DNA from: Candidatus Roseilinea sp.
GTDB taxonomy: Bacteria; Chloroflexota; Anaerolineae; J036; Brachytrichaceae
Assembly: GCA_025998955.1 (NCBI GenBank)
Contig: AP024676.1
Location: forward strand, 4,400,001-4,464,000
Direction of reading: 5' to 3'
DNA: 64,000 nt
Made by a program: the position numbers and the translations under genes. The notes below the pieces were generated by a model. The model had not been told where the DNA came from, did no database searches, and saw only the letters and a program-made list of their open reading frames with translations. Positions 27,699 through 35,880 of this stretch are shown here, one piece after another. The first letter of the stretch is position 1. The number at the start of each line of letters is the position of its first letter.

Positions 27699-28829
27699 CT
27701 CACGTTACGCAGCCAGTGTGACGGGCTGCAGCTGGCGCAGGGCGTCAAAAGCTGATTGAACGGCGTGCAGATACAAATGCGATTTCAAGGCAAAATGATT
27801 CGACTTGGATTTACGCTTGAGCATCTCGAGCTTGATGAACGCACACAAACTGGCAAAGATGTGATTGGTCTGCGTCGTGACCGTGTGGGCAGGCGAGCGT
27901 TCGAGCGCGGCATTCTGCTTGAGCGACTTGTGGAAGGGTTCGATCGTCCATCGTTTTTGATAGAGCGAGGTGATCCCATCGTAGGTGAGCGTGGTGTCGC
28001 TGGTGACCAGAAACAATACGCCGGTAGAGCCATCTTTGTTTGTAAAGACTTGCTTGGCCAAAAGCAGCGGGAAGCTCACATCTTCCAGATACACTGGCCG
28101 CACCGTGTTTGGTTCGATCACGACTTCATCCACACGCACGTAGATGCCGTGCCGCTTGTCGTCCGCGCTGAGTGCCACCTTGCGATTGGCCTTGAGCGGC
28201 ATGACAAACTCCTTCTTCAGCTTGTGTTTGACGAAATTCATGTTGTCGGCCGCGGCAAACCACACATCGTTGAGCACGTATTTGAAGGGAATCTGGTTGA
28301 TCACCGCTTGTTGCAGCATCATGCGGTAATACTCATTCTTGGTGATCGGACTTCGGCGCTTGGTCTTGCCACTCTTCTTGTCCACATACTGCTCGGTCTT
28401 GGCGATCAAGCGAAACTCCACTGGCAACGACAGCCCCCGACTGGGCACGTGATACAGCGCCGTCATCAGGTTGATGCCTTTGAGCACCTCGCCGCTGGTG
28501 TGATCATAGTGCCAGCACACGATGTCGTTCTCGTCGCTGTAGGGTTTCTCGCTGATCGTGTCGTCCACGATCAGCACCCCATCCTCACTTTGAATCTGCC
28601 GCACAAATCGCTTCGTCACCTGCCACAACGCCGCCCCGCCGCGCTGTTGGCCGCTCAGCCAGCGGGTGATTTGGTCATGGCTGACGCTCCCTTCGACCAC
28701 TTGACCCAACCCGGTTGCCGTGGCCTGTCCAAACGTGCACAACAGATAATCGCTATACAGGTCAAGCAAGTCTTGTGTCATGTCGCCATTCTATGGTCGC
28801 GCAGTCAGTTCGCGACTGCGTAACGTGAG
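27699..28829 (-). mobile_element. Complete insertion sequence, 1131 bp, IS4-superfamily DDE transposase
   Basis: Perfect terminal inverted repeats CTCACGTTACGCAG at 27699-27712 and its complement at 28816-28829 enclose one transposase gene. The element is flanked by TTAGTAA on both sides (27692-27698 and 28830-28836). Because the repeat ends are partly symmetric, the duplication could also be counted as 5 (TAGTA) or 3 (AGT) bp, with the same restored target. The intact ends and target duplication indicate a recent insertion. Confidence 0.93.
27705..28781 (-). CDS. Transposase, IS4-superfamily (IS4/IS701-like) DDE
   Basis: A 358-residue transposase that fills the IS. Catalytic residues can be placed: first Asp in GVLIVDDTISEKPYSDE, second Asp in NDVWFAAADNMNF, and Glu in YQKRWTIEPFHKSLKQ, with the Y-(2)-R-(3)-E-(6)-K spacing of the IS4 superfamily. 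The N-terminal ~60 residues (SVSHDQITRWLSGQQRGG) form the DNA-binding part. The gene is full-length without stops, so the enzyme is probably active. It is encoded antisense to the disrupted propeller gene. The exact IS family cannot be settled without a comparison. Confidence 0.9.
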   Translation of the reverse strand: MTQDLLDLYSDYLLCTFGQATATGLGQVVEGSVSHDQITRWLSGQQRGGAALWQVTKRFVRQIQSEDGVLIVDDTISEKPYSDENDIVCWHYDHTSGEVLKGINLMTALYHVPSRGLSLPVEFRLIAKTEQYVDKKSGKTKRRSPITKNEYYRMMLQQAVINQIPFKYVLNDVWFAAADNMNFVKHKLKKEFVMPLKANRKVALSADDKRHGIYVRVDEVVIEPNTVRPVYLEDVSFPLLLAKQVFTNKDGSTGVLFLVTSDTTLTYDGITSLYQKRWTIEPFHKSLKQNAALERSPAHTVTTQTNHIFASLCAFIKLEMLKRKSKSNHFALKSHLYLHAVQSAFDALRQLQPVTLAA

Positions 28830-29112
28830 TTAGTAAAAGGCTTTCGGTACCCCGACCAACCGGCCTGGTCGCCAGACAGTCGGTGGCTAGCCTTCTCCGC
28901 CACTTTTGGAAACCTGATCAAGCAGAACGGGCTGTGGCTGATCGAGGTTGCCACAGGCGACCGACGGCTGATTGTGCAAGGTGATTATCACTGGGCGGCC
29001 TGGTCGCCAGACGGGCAACGATTGGTTGCCGTGGATAGCACCGACTATGCCGAGAAACGTCAGTCGCGGCTGGTCATCATCGAGATAGCTCCCTTGCTAA
29101 AGCCCTGATTAG

Positions 29113-30282
29113 CACTCGGCGCGGCCCGTCGCCCAGAGCGGCCCCAGCGCCCCGCCCGCCGGCCAAACGTGGAAGCTGTACTACCACGCCGCCGGCCGCC
29201 CCATCGCCCTGCGCGTCCTGCCGCCCGGCAATAGCACCGGCACACTCTACTTCCTGCATCAGGATCATCTCGGCTCCACCAGCGCGGTGACGTGCGGCAC
29301 TGAAGATCATGCGACCACGGGCGGGGGCGGTATTCCGGGATGTGGCACGATTTGGTATGGGCAGGTGGTGGCGCGGCAGTGGTATCATCCTTATGGCAGC
29401 GTGCGGGCGATCACGGGCACGCTGCCCACGGACATCACTTTCACCGGCCAACGCAGCGATGCGACCGGGCTGTACTTTTACAACGCGCGCTACTACGCGC
29501 CGGCGCTGGGCCGCTTCGTGAGCGCGGACACGGTGGTGCCGGAGCCGGGCAACCCGCAGGACCTTAACAGATACACATATGTACGCAACAACCCGCTGAG
29601 ATACACCGACCCAACAGGGCACCAAGCCGACGAGGTCTGCCAGGTGCTCAGTTGCCTGAGCAACGAGCAGAAAGCCCAACTGCAACGCCGGCTGGAATCC
29701 ACCCGGCTGGGGCGCGCCATGTTCGACAAGCTACGCGCCAAAGAGATCGACCTGTTGCAACAGGTGACGATTGCCGTGATGCCCCGGCCTTCCGGCGGGA
29801 TCAGCCTGCCGCTGGCGTCCGACCACTTCGGCAGCGATGTACACTGGCAATCTCAGCGGAGCGGCCACTTGATCATTGTCCCACCGTCGGCGAACGGGCA
29901 GGACCCGCTGGCCGATGCACGCTGGGTGGCGCTGGTGGGGCATGAGCTGTTCCACGCCTTCCAACGGGAGGTGGCGCACGAGCTGCCGGAGCACGCCCAT
30001 CGCGACCGCGAGTTCACCACCAAGCAGTTCGAACGCGAGGCGCTCATCTTCGAATTCTCCGTCTTTCTGGAGTTGACATCCAACAACACGGGCGATCCAC
30101 AAATGAGAGAGCAGCGTAAAACGGCACAATCGTCACTTCAGGCATTAGCCGCCGATGCACATCGGGCCAGAGAATGGTTTGCGCAACAGAACCATCCCGT
30201 TTACAACCGTGCGCGCGATGACTTACGCGGTGGTGGACTCGCGGCGATGCACGCGTGGTTCATGCCACCGCGGATCAAGTGA
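29113..30282 (+). CDS. Orphan RHS tip, module 3, with HExxH metallopeptidase domain
   Basis: The frame opens after a TAG at 29110 with no start codon. The RHS core (YYHAAGRPIALRVLPPGN, DHLGSTSAVT, NARYYAPALGRFVSADTVVP) ends RYTDPTGH (~29620), nearly identical to module 2 in its first part. The C-terminal ~220 residues contain WVALVGHELFHAFQREVAHE, a zincin HExxH motif, so the tip is a predicted zinc metallopeptidase. GTG/ATG at 29287 is the first possible start, inside the core. The next gene encodes a lipoprotein in the immunity position. A silent tip without its own promoter is the simplest reading. Confidence 0.78.
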   Translation, partial: HSARPVAQSGPSAPPAGQTWKLYYHAAGRPIALRVLPPGNSTGTLYFLHQDHLGSTSAVTCGTEDHATTGGGGIPGCGTIWYGQVVARQWYHPYGSVRAITGTLPTDITFTGQRSDATGLYFYNARYYAPALGRFVSADTVVPEPGNPQDLNRYTYVRNNPLRYTDPTGHQADEVCQVLSCLSNEQKAQLQRRLESTRLGRAMFDKLRAKEIDLLQQVTIAVMPRPSGGISLPLASDHFGSDVHWQSQRSGHLIIVPPSANGQDPLADARWVALVGHELFHAFQREVAHELPEHAHRDREFTTKQFEREALIFEFSVFLELTSNNTGDPQMREQRKTAQSSLQALAADAHRAREWFAQQNHPVYNRARDDLRGGGLAAMHAWFMPPRIK

Positions 30283-30295
30283 TGAGGTGGACGCG

Positions 30296-31411
30296 ATGAG
30301 GAGGAAGGACAGAAAGCTGATGGTCAATCCATCGTTGCGATTAGTGGGGATGATGTCGGTTTTGACGCTGGGGCTGTGCGGCTGTTTGGGGCCGCTCAAT
30401 GATCTGGGCATCGTGCACACCCCCATGCCGACGCATCCCGGCCCCGCCCCGCGGGAACGTCTGTTCCCGGAGACTTTGAAAGAGGTGCTGATCCCTCGAG
30501 CCTGTGTCAGAGAGATCCCATTGCGAATACTCAGTCCGATCCGGCTTGACCTGTCACCCGACGGTGAGTGGCTGGTCGGAACGGGCAAACAAGCTATGCC
30601 TCTGGGCATCACACCGAGTTACTTTCTCTTCTTCCACAACCTGGAGACGGGTGAATCGCGGGTGCTGCCGCGCAGCGTGGACAGCGATACATATATCGAA
30701 TTGCAGTCCGCCGTTGTGGAGTGGGATGGGGCCATGAGCGGACTGTACTACCTGTCAAAGCGCAAGGCAGAACGCACGCTCGCCCATGTGCGCTTGTTCG
30801 ACGGCCGTGTGGAGCATGCGGATTGTCAGCAGTGCGGGGATGTAGATGTCGAGGAGTCGCTGGATCTGGTGGCGTATATACGGGTGACTCACGACAAGGG
30901 CCAGCAGCTGGAGGTAAGACGGTGGAGCGATGAAAGAGCGAGTCCGCTGTTGACGATGCCGATCCCTGGGGGTGCATATTGGCCAAAGCTGTCGCCAAGG
31001 GGGAGACGAGTGTCGTATCAAGTGCTGAGTGACGACGCCAAGTCAGCATCTCGCTTTTACGTGGACCTGACGAGCAGCACTACACTGGAGCTAGGCAGGA
31101 ACAGCTTAAATCCTTGGGTGACAGACGAGTGGGTGCTCGAGCCGGATCATGGGTCGCCCAGAGTGTGGAAGTACAACTTGGAGACGAATGCCAGGGAAGT
31201 ATTCGTAGAGTTTGCTCCTGATGCGCTGAGCAGCGATGAGGTCGGCGATGAGAAGCAATGGAAGCCGAAGAGCATCGCAGTTTGGTCTGCGATGATAGGC
31301 GGGAGGGACAGACAATATGTGATTTTTGAGCCGCTGTATAGCGAGGTGGTCAGGGGGAGGTTGCGTGTAGCTGATCTGAGGTGTGCGCTGCAGCGCGCGA
31401 GACGCGAATAA
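30296..31411 (+). CDS. Lipoprotein with propeller-like repeats, candidate immunity protein of module 3
   Basis: A 371-residue protein starting MRRKDRKLMVNPSLRLVG, with a lipoprotein signal ending LTLGLCGC, so it should be tethered outside the membrane. The mature part includes LDLSPDGEWLVGTGKQA, PKLSPRGRRVSYQVLSDDA and similar strands that recall PD40/TolB propeller blades. It starts 13 bp after the HExxH tip and has a weak ribosome binding site (AGGTGG). By position it is the immunity gene of module 3. It shares the propeller character with the split gene behind module 2. The propeller assignment is tentative. Confidence 0.68.
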   Translation: MRRKDRKLMVNPSLRLVGMMSVLTLGLCGCLGPLNDLGIVHTPMPTHPGPAPRERLFPETLKEVLIPRACVREIPLRILSPIRLDLSPDGEWLVGTGKQAMPLGITPSYFLFFHNLETGESRVLPRSVDSDTYIELQSAVVEWDGAMSGLYYLSKRKAERTLAHVRLFDGRVEHADCQQCGDVDVEESLDLVAYIRVTHDKGQQLEVRRWSDERASPLLTMPIPGGAYWPKLSPRGRRVSYQVLSDDAKSASRFYVDLTSSTTLELGRNSLNPWVTDEWVLEPDHGSPRVWKYNLETNAREVFVEFAPDALSSDEVGDEKQWKPKSIAVWSAMIGGRDRQYVIFEPLYSEVVRGRLRVADLRCALQRARRE

Positions 31412-31489
31412 CGAACTCAGATCAGGGGCGGATGTGGTGAGTTGCGAGTGACGGACGCCGGCGGTGGGGTGGTGTCGCAGAGCCGCTAG

Positions 31490-32536
31490 CGCGAAGCCTC
31501 CCTGTGGGATGGGCGGTATGGTTCGGTGCGCCACGTTAGCGGGACGTGGCCGACCGACTGGCGCTTCATCCCGCCGTTCTCTACACTCACGCGGGACGTG
31601 GCCGCCGGCCAGCGGCTGGAGGGTGGTGTTGGCCTCTACGACTATCCCCTGCGGGGACCTCCGCTGCGCTCCGGCAACGCGCGCTGTTACTCGCCGTTGT
31701 TCGGGCGGTTCCTCTCGCCGGACAGCAGCGTGCCGCGGCCGGACGACCCGTCCCACGGGGACTCCCTGCGGTCGCAGGCGCTTGACCGCTACGCCTACGT
31801 CCGCAACAACCCGCTGAGACACACCGATCCGAGCGGGCACTTCGCTTACGATGTAACTGTGCGATCCTTTGCTCCCTTCGACGTGTTTGGTTTTATCTTT
31901 TACGGTGACAATCGAGGTTACTCCAGCGCTTGGGCCGCTTCCTACCGCACTGCATTGCAGATGCGCCTTGATACAGATAGGCAGACAGCTAGCGCGTCGG
32001 TCGATAACAGCGCGACGCATACCATATATGGCCAGAGTTCCCGAAATCTAGGTCGCGGTGGACCTTCAAGTCCAGCGACGTTTAGGCGGTCAGCGGATGG
32101 GTCACGCCACGAGGTGAGCGTTACTGCGGAATACCACGGCGCAAATGGATTCCTTCCGGTTGGAGGCCTAACGGAGATAGATACCTACGTCATCCTGGAG
32201 ATGGTTGAGGACAAGCGAGCGGGGCAATTGCGTGTGAGAGGGAGTCTGGTGGGAGATAACTTTCCCGCCACCGAGGCGCTGATCAGAGACGCATCAGGGC
32301 AAACCGTGTTTTTGGGCATTGGGTTCTACGAGTCACAAGGCGGCGACCAAAACACTGGTCCGATGCTGGCTTTGCCAGGGGATAACCGCCGGCCGATTGC
32401 GCAGTTTGATCTGACGCTAACTTTGGACAACAAAGGAAACTTTACCGGGGTTGTAACAGGAGGCAAAAAGTATTCCGTAGCCGATTGGAACAGGAAATTC
32501 TCCAAGTGCAATCCTCATCGGCGTAGTTCATGTTGA
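31490..32536 (+). CDS. Orphan RHS tip, module 4, with several in-frame inserts
   Basis: RHS core homology starts ~31440 (VTDAGGGVVSQSR) but is interrupted by a TAG at 31487, part of a short insert. From 31490 the frame is open: RYGSVRHVSGTWPTDWRF, then AGQRLEGGVGLYDY, SPLFGRFLSPDSSVPRPDD and HTDPSGH (~31840). Compared with the main gene it carries extra segments IPPFSTLTRDVAA, PLRGPPLRSG and SHGDSLRS. The C-terminal ~230 residues (FAYDVTVRSFAPFDVFGFIF, YGDNRGYSSAWAASYRT) are a beta-rich domain that I do not recognise. Its stop overlaps the region of the next gene, a membrane protein. First usable start is GTG 31526, within the core. Confidence 0.7.
   Translation, partial: REASLWDGRYGSVRHVSGTWPTDWRFIPPFSTLTRDVAAGQRLEGGVGLYDYPLRGPPLRSGNARCYSPLFGRFLSPDSSVPRPDDPSHGDSLRSQALDRYAYVRNNPLRHTDPSGHFAYDVTVRSFAPFDVFGFIFYGDNRGYSSAWAASYRTALQMRLDTDRQTASASVDNSATHTIYGQSSRNLGRGGPSSPATFRRSADGSRHEVSVTAEYHGANGFLPVGGLTEIDTYVILEMVEDKRAGQLRVRGSLVGDNFPATEALIRDASGQTVFLGIGFYESQGGDQNTGPMLALPGDNRRPIAQFDLTLTLDNKGNFTGVVTGGKKYSVADWNRKFSKCNPHRRSSC
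31646..31675. repeat. 30-bp in-frame insert PLRGPPLRSG in RHS core (copy 1)
   Basis: Thirty bases beginning CCCCTGCGGGGACC interrupt the usual GLYDY-NAR sequence of the RHS core exactly between codons. The identical 30 bases occur at the same place in module 7 (35926-35955). The insert contains short palindromes (CCCCTGCGGGG, GCGGGGACCTCCGC). Confidence 0.7.
31751..31774. repeat. 24-bp in-frame insert SHGDSLRS in RHS core (copy 1)
   Basis: Twenty-four bases beginning TCCCACGGGGACTCCC are inserted between DDP and QALDRYAY. An identical copy lies in module 6 (34639-34662); module 7 and module 5 lack it, so it is an insertion rather than an ancestral part of the core. Confidence 0.7.
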
Positions 32537-32544
32537 GGGGCGAG

Positions 32545-33150
32545 ATGGCAAGTTTTGCAAAACGAGTAGCTCTAACTGCAGTCGGGTTGTTGATAGCTTG
32601 GGAGATGCTAATCTACATCTACTTTCTAGTTACTAACTCGTCGCACACACAACCCGGTGATACCTATCCGCCGGCGATTGCGACACTGGTATCACTCGTC
32701 GTTTTAAACTTTATATGGCTTGGACCGACTTTCTTTGTGCTGTTCTGTAGTGGTGCGTGGCTGGCATCAACTGTGCTCTGGCTAGCAATTTATGCTCTTC
32801 GAGAGCAGCGCGTGGCATTGCCAGATGGTGAGACGCCTCAGGGATTTCACCATTGGTTTGGGCAGAAGCTACTAGGGCGAGTTGGATGGACGGCTGTGGG
32901 GCTCTTTCTAGCGGTTGAGCTTCTGCTCTATATCATCCCTTTGGTGTCAGAGTATCTCGGCGGCGGTCAAGTGCTGGATGCGGGCCATCCGGTCGAGTGG
33001 TTCTTTGCTTTCAACTTCTCTTGGCTTGGAGTAATTCCTTTTGTCGTGCTATTGGGTGGTGCTTGGTCGGCAGCGCTAGTCTTTTGGATGGCTGTTCTCA
33101 GCCTTGAGGAGCGACACAGAACATCTGGTATAGGCGATATGCCTCGATAG
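32545..33150 (+). CDS. Integral membrane protein with internal duplication, candidate immunity protein of module 4
   Basis: About 201 residues, starting MASFAKRVALTAVGLLIAWE (ATG 32545 preceded by GAGGGG; ATG 32530, overlapping the tip gene stop, is an alternative). Two homologous halves are seen: KRVALTAVGLLIAWEMLIY with NFIWLGPTFFVLFCSGAWLA, and GRVGWTAVGLFLAVELLLY with NFSWLGVIPFVVLLGGAWSA. Each half has about three TM segments. The family is not recognised. Its place directly after tip 4 suggests an immunity role against a toxin acting at or across the membrane. Confidence 0.65.
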   Translation: MASFAKRVALTAVGLLIAWEMLIYIYFLVTNSSHTQPGDTYPPAIATLVSLVVLNFIWLGPTFFVLFCSGAWLASTVLWLAIYALREQRVALPDGETPQGFHHWFGQKLLGRVGWTAVGLFLAVELLLYIIPLVSEYLGGGQVLDAGHPVEWFFAFNFSWLGVIPFVVLLGGAWSAALVFWMAVLSLEERHRTSGIGDMPR

Positions 33151-33170
33151 GCCTGGCCAGAACAAGATGT

Positions 33171-34001
33171 GTGAAGCTGGGGCGGTTCATCTCGCCGGAC
33201 AGCATTGTGCCGCGGCCGGACGATCCGCAGGATTTCAACCGCTACGCCTACGCCCGCAACTCGCCGCTGGTGCGCATTGACCCCAGTGGGCATGCAGACT
33301 GTCCTGTGCTGTCATCTCCAGCTTGTAAGCCATCACCAGATGTGCTTGGTGCAAAGCATAAACTCACCTCGAAGCCCACACCCAAATCGTCAAATCCGTT
33401 CTTTAGCAATCAACCCAGCCTACGTGTGCAAGACACATCTTCTGCATCCGCAATCGGCCCTGCGAATTCATCAAGCGCCAATGCATACTCATCCAAGAAG
33501 CAACAGCCTACTAGCAAAGCACAATCAACCGCTGGCACAGTAGGCATCATGAGTTCTTCTGGTTTCGACTATATGTCGGTTAACCTGGTTACTCCACTAG
33601 GGTCTTTCGGCGGCACACGGGATCAGGTCGGGAATTTGTATATCACTGCCGGCCCGGGTCTGGGCTTAGGATTTGCGCTCAACGTCTTCGGCGGCATTGT
33701 AGATAGGAGCTTTGGAGCGCCTGGCGGATTTGTTCAAGGACTCACGGGCAGAGCTTATGATCCGGCGGTAACCCGTCAAGAGTTCCTGACCGGTGTTTCG
33801 CTGAACGTGGGAGCAGGTGTGATACTGGGCGGGCAACTGGTATGGAGTCCGGCTGCAAGCTTCGGTGGAGAGGTTGGAGCGAGTTTAGGTGCCTACGTTG
33901 GCGTTGGTGCACAGGTTCCGCTACTCATGTTCGGCAGTCAGGGTGTGGTTATTCCCCTTCCTAGTTGTGATCGCTCAGGTTGCTTCAGCGTGATTCCATA
34001 G
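33171..34001 (+). CDS. Orphan RHS tip, module 5
   Basis: A very short RHS core remnant (LGRFISPDSIVPRPDDPQDF to IDPSGHADC, to ~33300) starts right after the module-4 membrane gene. A ~230-residue C-terminal domain follows: a Ser/Lys/Pro-rich linker (LTSKPTPKSSNPFFSNQ), then a Gly-rich, beta-strand-like region (YITAGPGLGLGFALNVFGG, LNVGAGVILGGQLVWSPAA) that ends SCDRSGCFSVIP. The domain looks like alternating hydrophobic strands of a pore or barrel, but I do not recognise it. GTG 33171 is the only start near the beginning and has no ribosome binding site. Next gene: a small membrane protein. Confidence 0.68.
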   Translation: MKLGRFISPDSIVPRPDDPQDFNRYAYARNSPLVRIDPSGHADCPVLSSPACKPSPDVLGAKHKLTSKPTPKSSNPFFSNQPSLRVQDTSSASAIGPANSSSANAYSSKKQQPTSKAQSTAGTVGIMSSSGFDYMSVNLVTPLGSFGGTRDQVGNLYITAGPGLGLGFALNVFGGIVDRSFGAPGGFVQGLTGRAYDPAVTRQEFLTGVSLNVGAGVILGGQLVWSPAASFGGEVGASLGAYVGVGAQVPLLMFGSQGVVIPLPSCDRSGCFSVIP

Positions 34002-34062
34002 CTTACACACGCGCAGTGTCAGGCTGAGGTCTGATTAACGACGAACGGAGAGAAGTGTTTGC

Positions 34063-34425
34063 ATGGTGAAGAAAAGCATTCGCGACCAAGGCGAATGCTT
34101 TCTAGGAGGTTGCAAGATGTTACTGAGCTTACTGGTCAGTCTACTGTTTGGAGTGTATATACTGCTCATGGCAGCGATTTTCTTCAGTCAATTTTTACTT
34201 ACTTCTAGTCACGAGACTCGGGTGCACACATCGCTTAGGAGATTTATCGGGCCGCGTGGATTTAGATTATTGATGATGCTGTATCCTGAGCCATTGAGAC
34301 CACTTGGCAGATTAATATCCTTGGTCGCTGGTCTGTTGACAAGCGTTGTATTTGTCTTCTACATGCTGATCTTGCTGGCTATGTATTTGGACATCAATCC
34401 ACTGGGCATCAAGCTAGCAAGATAG
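34063..34425 (+). CDS. Small two-TM membrane protein, candidate immunity protein of module 5
   Basis: A 120-residue protein with two hydrophobic helices (LLSLLVSLLFGVYILLMAAI and LISLVAGLLTSVVFVFYMLI) separated by a basic ~45-residue loop. ATG 34063 has GGAGAG upstream; ATG 34117 would give a shorter form. Family unknown. It follows tip 5 by ~60 bp, and a membrane immunity protein would suit the pore-like character of that tip (inference). Confidence 0.62.
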   Translation: MVKKSIRDQGECFLGGCKMLLSLLVSLLFGVYILLMAAIFFSQFLLTSSHETRVHTSLRRFIGPRGFRLLMMLYPEPLRPLGRLISLVAGLLTSVVFVFYMLILLAMYLDINPLGIKLAR

Positions 34426-34455
34426 CAGGCTCCTGCCAATACGAAGCCCTCGCCG

Positions 34456-35355
34456 TCGGAAACGCCGTATGGCGAGAAGCGGGTGGAGCGGAACCTGCCT
34501 TTCAGCGACCGGAAGTTCACCGGTCAGCGCGAGCAGCCGGAGCTGGGCGGCTTGTATCACTACGATGCGCGCTTCTACTCACCCGTGCTGGGCCGGTTCC
34601 TCTCGCCGGACAGCAGCGTGCCGCGGCCGGACGACCCGTCCCACGGGGACTCCCTGCGGTCGCAGGCGCTCGACCGCTACGCCTACGTCCTCAACAACCC
34701 GCTGAGATACACCGACCCGTCCGGGCACGCCGAGAAAGATCCTCTCAAGCGCTTCTTATGTGACTAGGCGCCGCAGCTCTGCCAACCCAGCACGCCTCCG
34801 TTGTTGAACGAGCAGCAAGCCGGCCAGGCGCTCTCGGCACAGCCAACGCCGGTGATGCTGAACAACGGCACGCAGATGCCCCTGTTTGCTGCCAAGCGCG
34901 AGGGGGAGGGAGAAGGCAAAGGCGGCAGGATCGGCGGGCTGATCGGGTCGTTACTGCGGCTGTTGGGCAGTGGAGGCGCCGGCAAGGCGGCGCAGGAGTT
35001 GTCCAAAGACGGCGATCCGACGAATGAGGTTCGAGATGTGGTGCAAACTGCACAGAACCTTTCTCGACAACTAACAGCGAGAGAGCTTGGCCTCCAGGGC
35101 CAAGTTCAAGAATTTAGAGCATCAATTACGGTCGCTGGATCTAGAGCTACCGTGTATGTGGAGATGATTCGAGGTGACATCCAGAAACCTTTTGAGGCGC
35201 TCAGCCGCCTGAAGCAAATTGCACAATCGTATGGCGCGGATGTGCTTCGGGTCGAGGCTTCGATTGCGAATGAAAGACTATACGGGGTGCTGAAGCGGCG
35301 TTACGATTTGATTAGCGAGGGTGGAAGGGATTTCTTTGAAATCTCCCTGAAATAG
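34456..35355 (+). pseudogene. Orphan RHS tip, module 6, broken by an in-frame TAG
   Basis: RHS core from ~34456 (TPYGEKRVERNLPFSDRKF) through SPVLGRFLSPDSSVPRPDD to YTDPSGH (~34725), with the 24-bp SHGDSLRS insert. The frame stops at TAG 34765-34767, only ~13 codons after the core, then continues open in the same frame (APQLCQPSTPPLLNEQQAG) to TAG 35353-35355. The distal domain includes TARELGLQGQVQEFRASITV and RVEASIANERLYGVLKRRYD, not recognised. The stop makes the tip non-functional unless the distal part initiates at TTG 34801. A ribosome-bound immunity gene follows. Confidence 0.7.
34639..34662. repeat. 24-bp in-frame insert SHGDSLRS in RHS core (copy 2)
   Basis: Identical to 31751-31774 and at the same position between DDP and QALDRYAY in the RHS core of module 6. 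Confidence 0.7.
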
Positions 35356-35379
35356 GAGAGTTCCATTGACGGAGGCCAT

Positions 35380-35808
35380 ATGAAAGACGCCGTAAAGATT
35401 CGCGCATACCGCATCCTCAAGCCATTGCGGCGCTTCTACACGGTAGACGATGAACACTTTCCTGCATATGGAAGGGACGTAGAGCTCGTCTCTGAGGATG
35501 AACTCATAGGCGTTTACGAGAATGTGCCGGGAAGTCAAGACAACGCAATTATCGTCAGTGCTTATGGGATTTACACATATCAATCCTCGGTTTGGATGTT
35601 TGTGCCATACACGGATATCTTAGAAGTCTCGATACCTGAAGACGACAAGCATGTGGCCGATCGGATTGAACTTCATCTGACTAATAAAAGAAAGCTTACT
35701 GTGCTAGTCGTGGGCGGTGATGCGAAGTTTCGCGATGTATATGAAGTCCTGCGTTTTTTTGATCGGGTGATTGCTCGAAAGAGATTATCCACGATGGCCG
35801 ACGAGTGA
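35380..35808 (+). CDS. Small soluble protein, candidate immunity protein of module 6
   Basis: A 142-residue acidic protein (MKDAVKIRAYRILKPLRRFY) with ribosome binding site GGAGG ~9 bp upstream of ATG 35380. The pattern VSAYGIYTYQSSVWMFVPYT, then ILEVSIPEDDKHVADRIELH and LTVLVVGGDAKFRDVYEVLR, looks like a PH-like barrel with a C-terminal helix, a fold used by several bacterial small domains. No signal peptide. Assigned as immunity protein only by position after tip 6. It appears intact although its tip is broken, as expected if immunity is kept longer than the toxin. Confidence 0.62.
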   Translation: MKDAVKIRAYRILKPLRRFYTVDDEHFPAYGRDVELVSEDELIGVYENVPGSQDNAIIVSAYGIYTYQSSVWMFVPYTDILEVSIPEDDKHVADRIELHLTNKRKLTVLVVGGDAKFRDVYEVLRFFDRVIARKRLSTMADE

Positions 35809-35880
35809 AGTGCACGTTTAAGCTTCCTAAGTGATAAGCTGAAGCTGCCGCAGGAGCAGCACACTCCCCAACGACGCTGC

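Larger units (their letters stand above)
26966..29108 (+). pseudogene. Membrane-anchored beta-propeller (PD40/TolB-like) gene split by an insertion sequence
   Basis: The 5' part (26966-27698) encodes an N-terminal membrane anchor (LSWLLLAVPVFVVAVIGIGI) and propeller blades. The 3' part (28837-29108) continues with YPDQPAWSPDSRWLAF and AAWSPDGQRLVAV and stops at TGA 29106-29108. Removing 27699-28836 (the IS plus one copy of the duplicated target) restores one exact frame of about 334 codons (DVRPLV joined to KGFRYPDQ). The repeated AWSPDG motif identifies PD40 blades. The gene begins 12 bp after orphan tip 2 and occupies the immunity-gene position, so it may be an extracytoplasmic immunity protein for that tip. 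It is currently inactivated. Confidence 0.85.
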
